Shown here one piece after another: positions 37,282-46,421 of a stretch of 58,063 bases of DNA; the stretch's first letter is position 1; each line of letters starts with the position of its first letter. This DNA comes from Bacteroidota bacterium. Its GTDB lineage: Bacteria; Bacteroidota; Bacteroidia; Flavobacteriales; Flavobacteriaceae. Location of the stretch: assembly GCA_027593245.1 (NCBI GenBank), contig JAQCJC010000002.1, positions 1 through 58,063 of the forward strand. The letters are read 5' to 3'. The notes beneath the pieces were generated by a model. It made no database searches. It worked only from the letters and a program-made list of their open reading frames with translations, and had not been told where the DNA came from. A program made the position numbers and the translations under genes.

Positions 37282-38442
37282 ATGAAAAAAGCATTAAAAT
37301 CTGTAGACTATGGTCTTGAAAAAATATTTGAAGGGGCGCAAGACTTTTTGCCTCTTTTAGGAACCGATCATGTAGAGTTTTATGTCGGCAATGCCAAACA
37401 AGCAGCTCACTTTTACAAAACCGCTTTTGGTTTTCAGTCTCTAGCCTATAAAGGCTTGGAAACAGGGTCAAAAGATAAAGTGAGTTATGTTCTTCAGCAA
37501 GGAAAAATTAGATTAGTACTCACCACCCCGCTTAACAGCAAGTCCGCAATAAATGATCATTTGCGAACTCATGGCGATGGCGTTAAAGTAATTGCCCTTT
37601 GGGTTGATGATGCTCGCAAGGCCTACGAAGAAACCACTGAGCGTGGAGCAAAATCCTATTTTGAGCCTAAAATTCAATCTGATGAATTTGGCGAAATCAT
37701 TAGCTCAGGCATTTATACTTATGGCGAAACTGTCCATGTTTTTGTGGAGCGCAAGAACTACAAGGGTGTGTTTTTCCCAGGTTATGTTGCAATGGAATCG
37801 GATTATAATCCGCCCAGCGCAGGCCTCAAATTTATTGACCATATAGTTGGCAATGTGGGTTGGGGTGAAATGGATACTTGGGTGAAATGGTATGAAGAGG
37901 TGATGGGTTTTGTTAATTTTTTATCATTTGATGATAAGCAAATTCATACCGAATATTCTGCCTTAATGAGTAAAGTGATGAGTAATGGTAATGGACGCAT
38001 TAAATTTCCAATTAATGAGCCTGCTGAAGCCGAAAAACGCTCACAGATTGAAGAGTATCTCGATTTTTATGAAGGATGTGGTGTTCAGCACTTGGCGGTT
38101 GCAACAGACGATATTATAGCTACAGTAAAACATCTGCGTACCAATGGGGTAGAGTTTTTACCACCCCCTCCTCAGGCTTACTACGATGCGATTCCAAAGC
38201 GTCTTGGTAAGCACATGAAACTTATGAAGGAAGATATTTCAAAACTTCAGGAGTTTTCTGTTTTGGTTGATGCAGATGAAGAAGGGTATTTATTACAGAT
38301 TTTTACTAAACCGCTACAAGATCGACCAACCTTATTTTTTGAGATTATACAACGTATGGGTGCAAAGGGCTTTGGTGCTGGAAATTTTAAAGCGTTGTTT
38401 GAATCAATTGAACGTGAACAAGCAAATCGAGGAACACTTTAA
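37282..38442 (+). CDS. hppD: 4-hydroxyphenylpyruvate dioxygenase
   Basis: A 386-residue Fe(II) dioxygenase that turns 4-hydroxyphenylpyruvate into homogentisate. It has two VOC (glyoxalase-fold) domains: the first near residues 25-165 (HVEFYVGNAKQAAHFY) and the second near 185-345. The iron ligands fall in FIDHIVGNV (His), VQHLAVATDDI (His) and GYLLQIFTKP with the nearby glutamate region in the C-terminal FFEIIQR segment. hmgA lies just upstream, so the pair carries out two consecutive steps of tyrosine catabolism. The family also contains hydroxymandelate synthase, but the hmgA linkage favours HppD. Confidence 0.95.
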   Translation: MKKALKSVDYGLEKIFEGAQDFLPLLGTDHVEFYVGNAKQAAHFYKTAFGFQSLAYKGLETGSKDKVSYVLQQGKIRLVLTTPLNSKSAINDHLRTHGDGVKVIALWVDDARKAYEETTERGAKSYFEPKIQSDEFGEIISSGIYTYGETVHVFVERKNYKGVFFPGYVAMESDYNPPSAGLKFIDHIVGNVGWGEMDTWVKWYEEVMGFVNFLSFDDKQIHTEYSALMSKVMSNGNGRIKFPINEPAEAEKRSQIEEYLDFYEGCGVQHLAVATDDIIATVKHLRTNGVEFLPPPPQAYYDAIPKRLGKHMKLMKEDISKLQEFSVLVDADEEGYLLQIFTKPLQDRPTLFFEIIQRMGAKGFGAGNFKALFESIEREQANRGTL

Positions 38443-38474
38443 TAAAACTGTTCATAATGATTTTCAATTGTTTT

Positions 38475-38482
38475 TAGATTTG
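38475..38482 (+). promoter_or_regulatory. Possible -7 promoter box for the DUF3108-tdo-M23-pgi run
   Basis: TAGATTTG is an exact TAnnTTTG match, 43 bases before the start at 38526. A 12-base palindrome TGCAAATTTGCA follows at 38493-38504 inside the presumed leader and could be an operator, though nothing confirms it. Confidence 0.4.
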
Positions 38483-38525
38483 GAATAATAATTGCAAATT
38501 TGCATCTACATCATTAAAAGATGGT

Positions 38526-39305
38526 ATGATGCGTATAGTATTAATTTGCTTCCTTTTTCTTGCGTGCGGAAAGTTTGGTTCAGCCCAAAGCGAATCTTCT
38601 TTTCAAGCTGGAGAATGGCTTAAGTTTAAGCTCAGCTACAGCGGCTGGGTAAAAGCCGGAAACGCAACATTGCATATAAAAAATGCAACCTACAATGGCT
38701 TACCCGTTTATCATGTTGTTGGCAAGGGCGAAACCACAGGCGCACTCAAATGGTTTTTTAAAGTCAAAGACCGTTACGAAAGCTATTTTGATAAATCAAC
38801 GGGAGTGCCCTACAAATTTGTAAGAGACATTTACGAGGGCGGTCATGTTAAAAACAGAATTGTTGAATTTGATTATAATAAGAAAGTTGCAAACGTAAAC
38901 GACCTTAAAAGAGGAACGAAAAAATCGGTGCCCATACAGGACAATATTCAAGATATGATTTCTGCTTATTATTATTTACGAAATCACTATGACACCAACA
39001 CTATCAAAAAAGGGGATATTGTTAAATTAAATATGTTTTTTGATGATGAAATCTTTGGATTCAAATTAAAGTTTTTAGGCCGTCAAACAATAAAAACCAA
39101 TTTTGGTAAGGTAAAATGTTTGAAATTTCGCCCTTATGTAATGGCAGGTCGCGTATTTCAGGAAGAAGAAAGTGTTACACTTTGGGTTAGTGCAGATAAA
39201 AATAAAATACCTTTGAAAATCCAAGCCGACCTTCGAGTGGGATCTATACGATCTGATTTGATAGCGTTCAAAGGTCTTAAATTCCCCTTTGAATTACAAC
39301 TCTAA
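38526..39305 (+). CDS. DUF3108-like exported protein
   Basis: A 259-residue protein with a signal peptide (residues 1-20, ending KFGSAQ) and a body rich in beta strands (GEWLKFKLSYSGWVKAGNATLHI, VWRK-like YHVVGKGETTG, DRYESYFDKSTGVPYKFVRDI). This pattern matches DUF3108 proteins, which are periplasmic or outer-membrane associated and of unknown function. It begins at one of two adjacent ATGs (38526 or 38529). It lies between hppD and the tryptophan dioxygenase gene, with 9 bases to the latter, but no functional tie to aromatic breakdown is evident. Confidence 0.8.
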   Translation: MMRIVLICFLFLACGKFGSAQSESSFQAGEWLKFKLSYSGWVKAGNATLHIKNATYNGLPVYHVVGKGETTGALKWFFKVKDRYESYFDKSTGVPYKFVRDIYEGGHVKNRIVEFDYNKKVANVNDLKRGTKKSVPIQDNIQDMISAYYYLRNHYDTNTIKKGDIVKLNMFFDDEIFGFKLKFLGRQTIKTNFGKVKCLKFRPYVMAGRVFQEEESVTLWVSADKNKIPLKIQADLRVGSIRSDLIAFKGLKFPFELQL

Positions 39306-39314
39306 CATATTCCT

Positions 39315-40244
39315 ATGAAAAATAACGCAACAAAAAACTTAATTCAATCCCTTGAAGATAAATACAGCGCTATAAATCAGGACAAGAATGTATATTTAGA
39401 AGGTCTTTTACACAGTAAAACGATTAATTATTGGGATTATATTCATACCGATGCGCTTCTAAACTTGCAAATTCAACGAACTACACTCCCTGACGAAATG
39501 GTTTTTATTGGTTATCATCAAATCAATGAATTAATCTTTAAGATGATTTTGTGGGAGCTGCAGCAGCTTGCTGAAATGCCCGTCCTAAATGTTGACATTT
39601 TCTCTGATAAGCTCATGCGTGTTAGCCGTTATTTTGACATGTTGACCTCCTCATTTGCAATTATGCAGGATGGTATGGATCTAGCGCAATACAATAAATT
39701 TAGACACACACTAACACCGGCCAGCGGATTTCAAAGTGCACAATACAGAAAAATAGAGTTTGCTTCAACGGAGCTTATCAATCTAATTGATCCTCGATTT
39801 CGCGACACTATCGATAGAGATACAGCATTTGAGCATGCTTTCGAACACCTTTATTGGCAAGCTGCTGGAAAAGATTTCAAAACCGGTAAAAAATCGATTT
39901 TACTCACAAATTTCGAAGGGCGATATAAGGAAGAGTTTATTACATTCATGAAAGTGTACAACACCAAAAACCTTTGGACCCGTTATAAAGAATTATCTGT
40001 TGACGATCAAAAAAACAACACCCTTGTAAAGGCCATGCGTCATTACGATTACACAGTCAATATCACGTGGGTGATGGCTCATTTTAACGCTGCAAAGCAC
40101 TATATATTAACAAGCTCTGGTGACGGTGAAGCAACCGGCGGAAGTAACTGGCAAAAATATATGCACCCGAAATACCAAAAAAGAATATTTTTTCCTGAAC
40201 TTTGGAGCGCCAAAGAAAAAGACAATTGGGGGCATGAAGTTTAG
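39315..40244 (+). CDS. Tryptophan 2,3-dioxygenase
   Basis: A 309-residue heme enzyme that oxidises L-tryptophan to N-formylkynurenine, the first step of the kynurenine pathway. The N-terminal YWDYIHTDALLNLQ and FIGYHQINELIFKMILWELQQL (with the substrate-side His and Arg region), the mid RHTLTPASGFQSAQYRKIEF and the late TGGSNWQKYMHP are hallmarks. The remaining kynurenine genes are not in the window. The M23 peptidase gene starts inside its last 11 bases. Confidence 0.95.
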   Translation: MKNNATKNLIQSLEDKYSAINQDKNVYLEGLLHSKTINYWDYIHTDALLNLQIQRTTLPDEMVFIGYHQINELIFKMILWELQQLAEMPVLNVDIFSDKLMRVSRYFDMLTSSFAIMQDGMDLAQYNKFRHTLTPASGFQSAQYRKIEFASTELINLIDPRFRDTIDRDTAFEHAFEHLYWQAAGKDFKTGKKSILLTNFEGRYKEEFITFMKVYNTKNLWTRYKELSVDDQKNNTLVKAMRHYDYTVNITWVMAHFNAAKHYILTSSGDGEATGGSNWQKYMHPKYQKRIFFPELWSAKEKDNWGHEV

Positions 40245-41493
40245 TATTAATCCAGCACTATTTAATTTAAAATTTTTCCTTTACGGATTTATCTTGTTTA
40301 TTGGATTTTATACTTTTAAAAGTTGTTCAAATGATGAGCCTAAACCCCTTTTAAACGAATCAACATTCCTTTCTGATAATTATAAATTTGGTTATAATTT
40401 TAATAATTTTAATATAGTTTATGATACCATACAGAAAGGCGATAGTTTTGGTGAGATTTTAGAAAAAAATAAACTCGTATACCCAAAAATCCATTACATT
40501 GCTGAAGCTACTAAAGAAGTTTTTGACATCCGTCAGTTAAGAATAGGTAAGCCCTATATAATGCTTTTTTCAAAAGATGGCTCTGATCAACCTTTGGTTT
40601 TTATTTATCAACAGAACAAAATTGAATACTTAGTCGTTGAGTTTTGTGACACCATCAAGGCTTATCAACAACGAAAGCCTATTAAAATTGTTGAAAAAGA
40701 AGCTTTTGGAGTCATTGAAAGCTCATTATCAGAAACGATGGAAGCACAAGGATTGCCAGTTCAATTAATCTACGAAATGTCTGATGATATTTATGCCTGG
40801 ACTATTGACTTTTTTAGGCTACAAAAAGGGGATAGTTTTAAAGTAATTTACAAACAGCGCTTTGTGGAGGATAGTATTTATGCTGGAATTGAGCGAATAG
40901 ATGCTGCCTATTTTGAACACAAAGGCGAACCAATATATGCTTTTGATTTCATTACTCCTGAGTCTAAAACCAGTACTGATTATTATGATCTGAGTGGGAA
41001 AAGTCTTCAAAAAGCATTTTTGAAGAGTCCTATAAAATTTAGTCGAATTTCATCCAGGTACAATCTCAATCGTCGTATTGCTTTGTATGGGAATAGAGTT
41101 CGTCCGCACAAAGGTACTGATTTTGCTGCACCTGTTGGCACACCAATCTTGGCTACTGCTAATGGTACAGTTGTGGAATCTACACGGCGTGGAGGAAATG
41201 GCAAGTATGTTAAAATCCGGCACAATGCCACTTATTCTACACAGTACCTTCATATGAGTAGGCGCTTGGTAAATGTCGGCGATTTTGTTAAACAAGGAGA
41301 TGTAATAGGAAAAGTCGGAATGACAGGTAATACTAGTGGACCGCATGTGTGCTATCGTTTTTGGAAAAATGGACGTCAAGTCGATCCATTTCTTCAAAAA
41401 CTTCCGGATGCAAAAGCACTGCCAGATAAATATAAAACCGAATTTCTAGCCTATATTGCACCGCTCAAACAAAGACTTGATTCAATAAATTAA
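40234..41493 (+). CDS. M23-family peptidoglycan endopeptidase, membrane-anchored, with HxC variant site
   Basis: A 419-residue protein. The start is ATG 40234, which overlaps the end of the tryptophan dioxygenase gene by 11 bases; a longer in-frame form lacks sense. The N-terminus holds a hydrophobic stretch and a possible lipobox (FKSC, Cys31). A LysM/OapA-like segment (DTIQKGDSFGEIL) precedes the LytM-type metallopeptidase domain (about 285-385). Zinc and catalytic residues: His292 and Asp296 (HKGTD), His340, His371. The usual third zinc ligand (second His of HxH) is Cys373 (PHVCYRF). Such proteins cut peptide cross-links in the cell wall during growth. pgi follows 18 bases later. Confidence 0.9.
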   Translation: MKFSINPALFNLKFFLYGFILFIGFYTFKSCSNDEPKPLLNESTFLSDNYKFGYNFNNFNIVYDTIQKGDSFGEILEKNKLVYPKIHYIAEATKEVFDIRQLRIGKPYIMLFSKDGSDQPLVFIYQQNKIEYLVVEFCDTIKAYQQRKPIKIVEKEAFGVIESSLSETMEAQGLPVQLIYEMSDDIYAWTIDFFRLQKGDSFKVIYKQRFVEDSIYAGIERIDAAYFEHKGEPIYAFDFITPESKTSTDYYDLSGKSLQKAFLKSPIKFSRISSRYNLNRRIALYGNRVRPHKGTDFAAPVGTPILATANGTVVESTRRGGNGKYVKIRHNATYSTQYLHMSRRLVNVGDFVKQGDVIGKVGMTGNTSGPHVCYRFWKNGRQVDPFLQKLPDAKALPDKYKTEFLAYIAPLKQRLDSIN

Positions 41494-41511
41494 CCAAATT
41501 TTAAAAATATT

Positions 41512-43131
41512 ATGAGCTTAAAATCCATAAACCCCACACAAACTACCGCTTGGGAAAATTTACAACATCATTTTGAATCCATTAAGGATGAACATATGGT
41601 TTCTTGGTTTAATGATGATTCAAATCGCACATCCAAAATGAGTGTAAAATGGGAGGATTTTTTCCTTGATTTTTCTAAAAACAGAATCACTTCTGAAACA
41701 CTAAAATTATTGAAAAATTTAGCAGAGGAAGTACAATTAGACGATGCGATTTCTAAATATTTTGGTGGTGAAAAAATCAACAAAACAGAAGGACGAGCAG
41801 TATTGCACACTGCACTGCGTGCGCCAGAAGATGCAGAGGTTTTATATGAGGGGAACAATGTTATTCCAGAAATTTACCAAGTAAAGGACAAAATAAAGCA
41901 ATTCTCACAGGAAGTTATTGAAGGGGATAGAAAAGGGTTTACCAACAAGGCCTTTACAGACATTGTGAACATTGGGATTGGAGGTTCTGATCTTGGCCCA
42001 GCGATGGTTGTTGATGCTTTATCGTATTATAAAAACCACTTAAACGTACACTTTGTAAGTAATGTTGATGGCGATCATGTGCATGAAGTCCTCAAAAAAT
42101 TAGACCCACAAACTACTCTTTTCGTTATTGTTTCAAAAACATTTACGACACAAGAGACGTTATCAAATGCCACAACCATCAAACAATGGTTTTTGCAACA
42201 CGCAACCCAAGACGACATTGCAAAACAATTTGTTGCTGTTTCTACCAATATCGAAAACGTAAAAGCATTTGGCATTGATTCTCAAAACATATTCCCTATG
42301 TGGGATTGGGTAGGCGGTCGCTTTTCATTGTGGAGTGCAGTTGGACTAAGTATAAGTTTAGCAATAGGATTTGATCAGTTTGAGGCTATGCTCAAGGGTG
42401 CGCACAAAATGGATGTTCATTTTAAAGAAGAAAAGTTTGAACAAAACATTCCAACGCTATTAGCGTTCTTAAGTATTTGGTACAACAACTTTTTCAAAGC
42501 AGAAAGTGAAGCAATTATCCCTTACACACAATATTTAAATCAGTTTGCGACCTATCTTCAGCAAGCTATTATGGAAAGTAATGGTAAGAGTATTGATAGA
42601 GCGGGCAACAATGTAAATTATCAAACAGGGAACCTAATTTGGGGGGAGCCGGGTACCAATTCACAACACGCTTTTTTTCAATTAATTCATCAAGGCACAA
42701 AATTAATTCCTGCTGACTTTATAGGATTTGGGACATCATTGCACGGCAATCAAGACCATCAAGACAAGTTGATGTCCAACTTTTTTGCACAAACAGAAGC
42801 TCTGCTCAATGGCAAAACAAAAGCTGAGGTGAAAGCCGAAGGAACCAATGAATCTATAATCTCATATAAAATTTTTGAAGGAAACCGCCCTACCAACACC
42901 ATTTTTATAGATAAACTTACGCCAGAAAGTCTTGGAAAACTGATAGCAATGTACGAGCACAAAATTTTTGTTCAAGGGGTAGTTTGGAATGTATTTAGCT
43001 ACGATCAATTTGGGGTTGAACTGGGCAAGCAATTGGCAGGAAAAATACTTAATGAATTTACGGACAGTTATTCTGCGCATCACGATGCATCAACAGCCAA
43101 TCTTATCAGCATGTACAAATCTATGCGTTGA
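41512..43131 (+). CDS. pgi: Glucose-6-phosphate isomerase
   Basis: A 539-residue cytosolic isomerase that interconverts glucose 6-phosphate and fructose 6-phosphate. The sugar-phosphate binding motifs [12 protein letters not shown] and [13 protein letters not shown] are present. The catalytic glutamate lies in MESNGKS, the catalytic histidine in [15 protein letters not shown], and the C-terminal signature is [13 protein letters not shown]. Length is normal. No glycolysis gene is next to it; it ends the hppD-side run, and a 146-base A/T-rich gap follows before the first TonB-dependent receptor. Confidence 0.97.
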   Translation: MSLKSINPTQTTAWENLQHHFESIKDEHMVSWFNDDSNRTSKMSVKWEDFFLDFSKNRITSETLKLLKNLAEEVQLDDAISKYFGGEKINKTEGRAVLHTALRAPEDAEVLYEGNNVIPEIYQVKDKIKQFSQEVIEGDRKGFTNKAFTDIVNIGIGGSDLGPAMVVDALSYYKNHLNVHFVSNVDGDHVHEVLKKLDPQTTLFVIVSKTFTTQETLSNATTIKQWFLQHATQDDIAKQFVAVSTNIENVKAFGIDSQNIFPMWDWVGGRFSLWSAVGLSISLAIGFDQFEAMLKGAHKMDVHFKEEKFEQNIPTLLAFLSIWYNNFFKAESEAIIPYTQYLNQFATYLQQAIMESNGKSIDRAGNNVNYQTGNLIWGEPGTNSQHAFFQLIHQGTKLIPADFIGFGTSLHGNQDHQDKLMSNFFAQTEALLNGKTKAEVKAEGTNESIISYKIFEGNRPTNTIFIDKLTPESLGKLIAMYEHKIFVQGVVWNVFSYDQFGVELGKQLAGKILNEFTDSYSAHHDASTANLISMYKSMR

Positions 43132-43277
43132 GGGTTAAACATTACGTATTTGTTAATTATTAACATTATTTCCGCTCTTGTGTTAACAAATCATCAAATA
43201 TAAATCTATATTTTTTTAATTCTGTATAACATTCTTATTTTTATAGTAAATCAACATAAAATCATTAGACAAAAAAA

Positions 43278-45881
43278 ATGAAAAAATTATTAATTTTAGT
43301 AGTGGGATTTCTCCTTAGTGTGGCTCCTACTTTTGCTCAAAGTGTCATTACAGGAACTGTAATGGATGCAGAGCTTAAAGCACCTTTATCTGGTGCAAAT
43401 GTTATTGAGTCAGGGACTTCAAATGGTACCATGACTGATTTCGATGGAAAGTTTTCTATCGAAACAACCGCAAATAGCGGATCGGTAGTAGTTTCTTACG
43501 TAGGGTATAAATCTATGACAGTCAGCTTTGACGGGTCTACAGATTTAGGGACATTAACTTTGGTTGCAGACAATTCGCTCGGTGAAATTGTGATCGTTGG
43601 ATCAGGGGTTATTGATTTAGCTGAAGACAGAAAAACACCCGTAGCGGTATCTACTATTCGCTCTGCAGAAATTCAGGCACGTGCCGTAGGTAACGTAGAA
43701 TTCGGAGAAGCGTTAAAGAACACACCATCTATCTATGTGTCTAACCAAGCAGGTGGATTTGGAGACAGCCAAGTTTTTACGCGTGGTTTTTCTCAATCTA
43801 ACACGGCCTTCCTTTTGAATGGTCAACCAATCAATGGTATGGAAGACGGTAAAATGTATTGGTCTAACTGGTCCGGTATGTCCGACGTAGCTAATGCTGT
43901 TCAAGTGCAAAGAGGTCTTGGATCCTCCAAGCTTGCAATTTCATCTGTTGGAGGTACAGTCAACATTGTATCCAAAACGACAAACAGAACAAAAGGAGGT
44001 TTCGTTCGATTCCTTACGGGTAATGACAGTTATTTCAAAACTACAGCATCCTACGATTCTGGCTTGGATGAAAATGGATGGGCATTTTCCATTTTGATGG
44101 ACCACTGGCAAGGACACAGAAAATATGCAGTAGGAACTGCAGGTCAAGGCCAAAACTATTTTTTTTCTGTTGGATATAAAGCAAGTGAAAGAAGTACATT
44201 CAACTTTTTAGTTACTGGAGCGCCACAATGGCATGATCAAAATTTTTCAAAACGATTAGATGAATTTGAGCAATACGGCAATAAGTACAATGATAATAGC
44301 GGATTTTACAACGGTAGCCGTTTCACTGAAAGACGTAATTATTACCACAAACCAATTGCAAATATTAACTGGGATTTCAATATCAATGAAACTTTAGACC
44401 TTTCTACAGTACTGTATGCCTCTTGGGGCCGTGGAGGAGGTACCGGTGGATGGGGCCGTGGAAGAATACGTTATGACGACCCTGAATCAACAAGCTCTGG
44501 TAATGGCGAAGAAATTGACTTTGATGCGATTGAAGCTCAAAATACTGCAATTCCAGGTGGTATTGGTTATTCAGACAGTGATGATCCAAATTATTCCCCT
44601 GCGTATGCGCGGAGAGCTTCTGTAAACAACCATAACTGGTATGGGGTTGTATCAAACTTAAACATTGATAATGGTGGTCCATTTAATTATAATATCGGGT
44701 TTGATGGTAGAACATACACTGGAGACCACTTTAGACAATTAACACATATGTTTGGTTTAGATGCTTGGAATGATAATGGTAATTTGATTACTCAAACATT
44801 TGATGCAAACCCTTGGGCATCTTTATCAAACTATGCTGATGAAGATCAAAGAATTGCTTATGATTATTCAGAAACAATCAATTATTTAGGTGGTTTTGCT
44901 CAAGCAGAATATGCTACCGACAACCTTTCTGCGTTCTTACAAGGGTCTGTATCGACTCAGTCTTATCAAAGAGACGGGGGAAATGTTGCTGGTGATGCTG
45001 GAAAATCGGAAAAGATTGATAAATCGGGGTACAACCTGAAAGGTGGTTTAGGGTACACAAGTAACGATGGCCAACATAAATTATTTGCAAACGCTGGAAT
45101 TTATTCCAGACAACCTTTCTTGGATAATATTTTTGATAATGTTCGTTACAGCAACGATTTAATCAATAACGGTGATGTAGAAAATGAAGAAGTAATTGGC
45201 TTTGAAGCTGGATACCGTTTTCAGTCCGATGAAATCCGTTTAAACATTGATGCATACAGCACTGAGTGGGGTAATCGCTACCTTTCTTTCGGTGGTCAAG
45301 ACGACGCAGGCGATGATATTTTCTATAACTTCAACGATGTAACACAAATACATACTGGTATAGAATTTGACTTTCAATACAAGCCAATGGCTGCAAACGG
45401 ATTAGCTTTTAATGTATTTGGTTCTATTGGAGACTGGAAATATAAAGATACCACTCCTTATAGAAGATTTGATGGCGAAACCAATCAATTAGAGGAGTCT
45501 GGAGAAGTTAACCTCTCTGACGTGAAAGTTGGCGAAGCACCACAGACTTCATTTGGCCTTGGTTTGGATTGGGACGCTACCGACCGCTTGACTCTTTATT
45601 CTTCATTCAATTATTTTGATGATTTTTACGGCTTTGTAGACGTAGAAGATGTTATCCAAGCTGGTGTTGATGGTGAGGTCTATGAAGCAGAAGAATTAAA
45701 TAGCTACGGTCTACTTGATTTGGGTCTGTCTTATGATTTCACCCTTGGTGGTAAAAACGTACTATTTAGAGCTAACGTCTATAACCTTCTCGATAAAGAT
45801 TACGTAAACCAAAAAGATGCATACGGGTATTTTAAAGGTAATGGAACAACATGGAACGCAAGTTTTCAATACAGATTCTGA
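43278..45881 (+). CDS. TonB-dependent receptor with carboxypeptidase-regulatory-like N-terminal domain (first copy)
   Basis: An 867-residue outer-membrane receptor. Signal peptide about residues 1-20 (ending APTFAQ), a carboxypeptidase-regulatory-like domain (about 22-105, ITGTVMDAELKAPLSGANV), a TonB plug (about 110-240) and a 22-strand barrel that ends with the aromatic strand SFQYRF. There is no SusD partner gene and no cysteine-rich ligand clue, so the substrate cannot be told. It shares a WSNW plug segment (MYWSNWSGM) and overall plan with the receptor at 47600, so the two are probable paralogues. A Gly/Arg-rich stretch (RGGGTGGWGRGRIR, about residues 382-395) is unusual. A strong terminator follows. 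Confidence 0.92.
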   Translation: MKKLLILVVGFLLSVAPTFAQSVITGTVMDAELKAPLSGANVIESGTSNGTMTDFDGKFSIETTANSGSVVVSYVGYKSMTVSFDGSTDLGTLTLVADNSLGEIVIVGSGVIDLAEDRKTPVAVSTIRSAEIQARAVGNVEFGEALKNTPSIYVSNQAGGFGDSQVFTRGFSQSNTAFLLNGQPINGMEDGKMYWSNWSGMSDVANAVQVQRGLGSSKLAISSVGGTVNIVSKTTNRTKGGFVRFLTGNDSYFKTTASYDSGLDENGWAFSILMDHWQGHRKYAVGTAGQGQNYFFSVGYKASERSTFNFLVTGAPQWHDQNFSKRLDEFEQYGNKYNDNSGFYNGSRFTERRNYYHKPIANINWDFNINETLDLSTVLYASWGRGGGTGGWGRGRIRYDDPESTSSGNGEEIDFDAIEAQNTAIPGGIGYSDSDDPNYSPAYARRASVNNHNWYGVVSNLNIDNGGPFNYNIGFDGRTYTGDHFRQLTHMFGLDAWNDNGNLITQTFDANPWASLSNYADEDQRIAYDYSETINYLGGFAQAEYATDNLSAFLQGSVSTQSYQRDGGNVAGDAGKSEKIDKSGYNLKGGLGYTSNDGQHKLFANAGIYSRQPFLDNIFDNVRYSNDLINNGDVENEEVIGFEAGYRFQSDEIRLNIDAYSTEWGNRYLSFGGQDDAGDDIFYNFNDVTQIHTGIEFDFQYKPMAANGLAFNVFGSIGDWKYKDTTPYRRFDGETNQLEESGEVNLSDVKVGEAPQTSFGLGLDWDATDRLTLYSSFNYFDDFYGFVDVEDVIQAGVDGEVYEAEELNSYGLLDLGLSYDFTLGGKNVLFRANVYNLLDKDYVNQKDAYGYFKGNGTTWNASFQYRF

Positions 45882-45913
45882 TTCACACGTTTAAATAAAA
45901 TAACGAATTTAAG

Positions 45914-45938
45914 CCCCCACATGTGTGGGGGTTTTTTT
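45914..45938 (+). terminator. Terminator after the first TonB-dependent receptor
   Basis: A 7-bp G/C-rich stem (CCCCCAC / GTGGGGG) with a 4-base loop is followed by seven Ts, 32 bases after the receptor stop codon. Confidence 0.9.
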
Positions 45939-45954
45939 ATGGCTAGAAATCTTG

Positions 45955-45962
45955 TACTTTTG
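45955..45962 (+). promoter_or_regulatory. -7 promoter box for the small membrane protein gene
   Basis: TACTTTTG matches TAnnTTTG exactly and lies 24 bases before the ATG at 45987. It directly follows the receptor's terminator, so the small gene has its own promoter. Confidence 0.5.
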
Positions 45963-45986
45963 TAGAGAAAACTAAACTTTATCACA

Positions 45987-46418
45987 ATGATCAAATCTGT
46001 ACATTCCTATTGGGCCTATTTAGTCTTAGTCGTTTTGCTTTTAGCTGTATTCAAAGCAATCTTAGGAGTAATTTTAAAAAAAGAATACGACCCAAAAACA
46101 TTTCGTGTGGCTTTGTTTACACTAATTGTTTCCCATATTCAACTACTTATTGGTCTTGTTTTGTATTTTACTTCTAGCCGTTTTTCTTTGTGGGCTGATT
46201 TGGGCGTTGGTGAGGTTATGAAGACGGCTGTTCACCGACTTTACTTAGTAGAGCACCCCACCATTAATATTTTGGCGGTAGCCTTAATAACAATAGGCTA
46301 TTCGAAACACAAAAAGAAAAGATTATCTGCTCCAAAATTCAAAACATTGGCAATTTTTTACACCATTGCATTGTTGCTCATACTGTCTAGGATACCGTGG
46401 GATGTATGGCCCAATTAG
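45987..46418 (+). CDS. Four-helix membrane protein of unknown function (cytochrome b-like pattern)
   Basis: A 143-residue protein with four hydrophobic helices (about residues 10-28, 43-61, 88-104 and 117-135). Histidines fall in or next to helices: His6, the one in VSHIQLL, and those in VHRLYLVEHPTINI. That layout could hold a heme, as in small cytochrome b-like proteins, but no known motif proves it. It is widespread in Bacteroidota as a hypothetical protein. It has its own promoter box and ends 3 bases from the convergent nuclease gene. Confidence 0.75.
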   Translation: MIKSVHSYWAYLVLVVLLLAVFKAILGVILKKEYDPKTFRVALFTLIVSHIQLLIGLVLYFTSSRFSLWADLGVGEVMKTAVHRLYLVEHPTINILAVALITIGYSKHKKKRLSAPKFKTLAIFYTIALLLILSRIPWDVWPN

Positions 46419-46421
46419 AAA

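Noticed and set aside
40120-40233. Longer N-terminus of the M23 peptidase starting at 40120
   Set aside because: The extra residues are an out-of-frame reading of the tryptophan dioxygenase gene; the hydrophobic anchor begins just after ATG 40234.
43132-43277. A/T-rich gap before the first TonB receptor as a replication origin or small RNA
   Set aside because: It has a short inverted repeat (GTTAAT T ATTAAC) but no DnaA-box cluster, no clear RNA fold and no terminator; it is probably only a promoter region.
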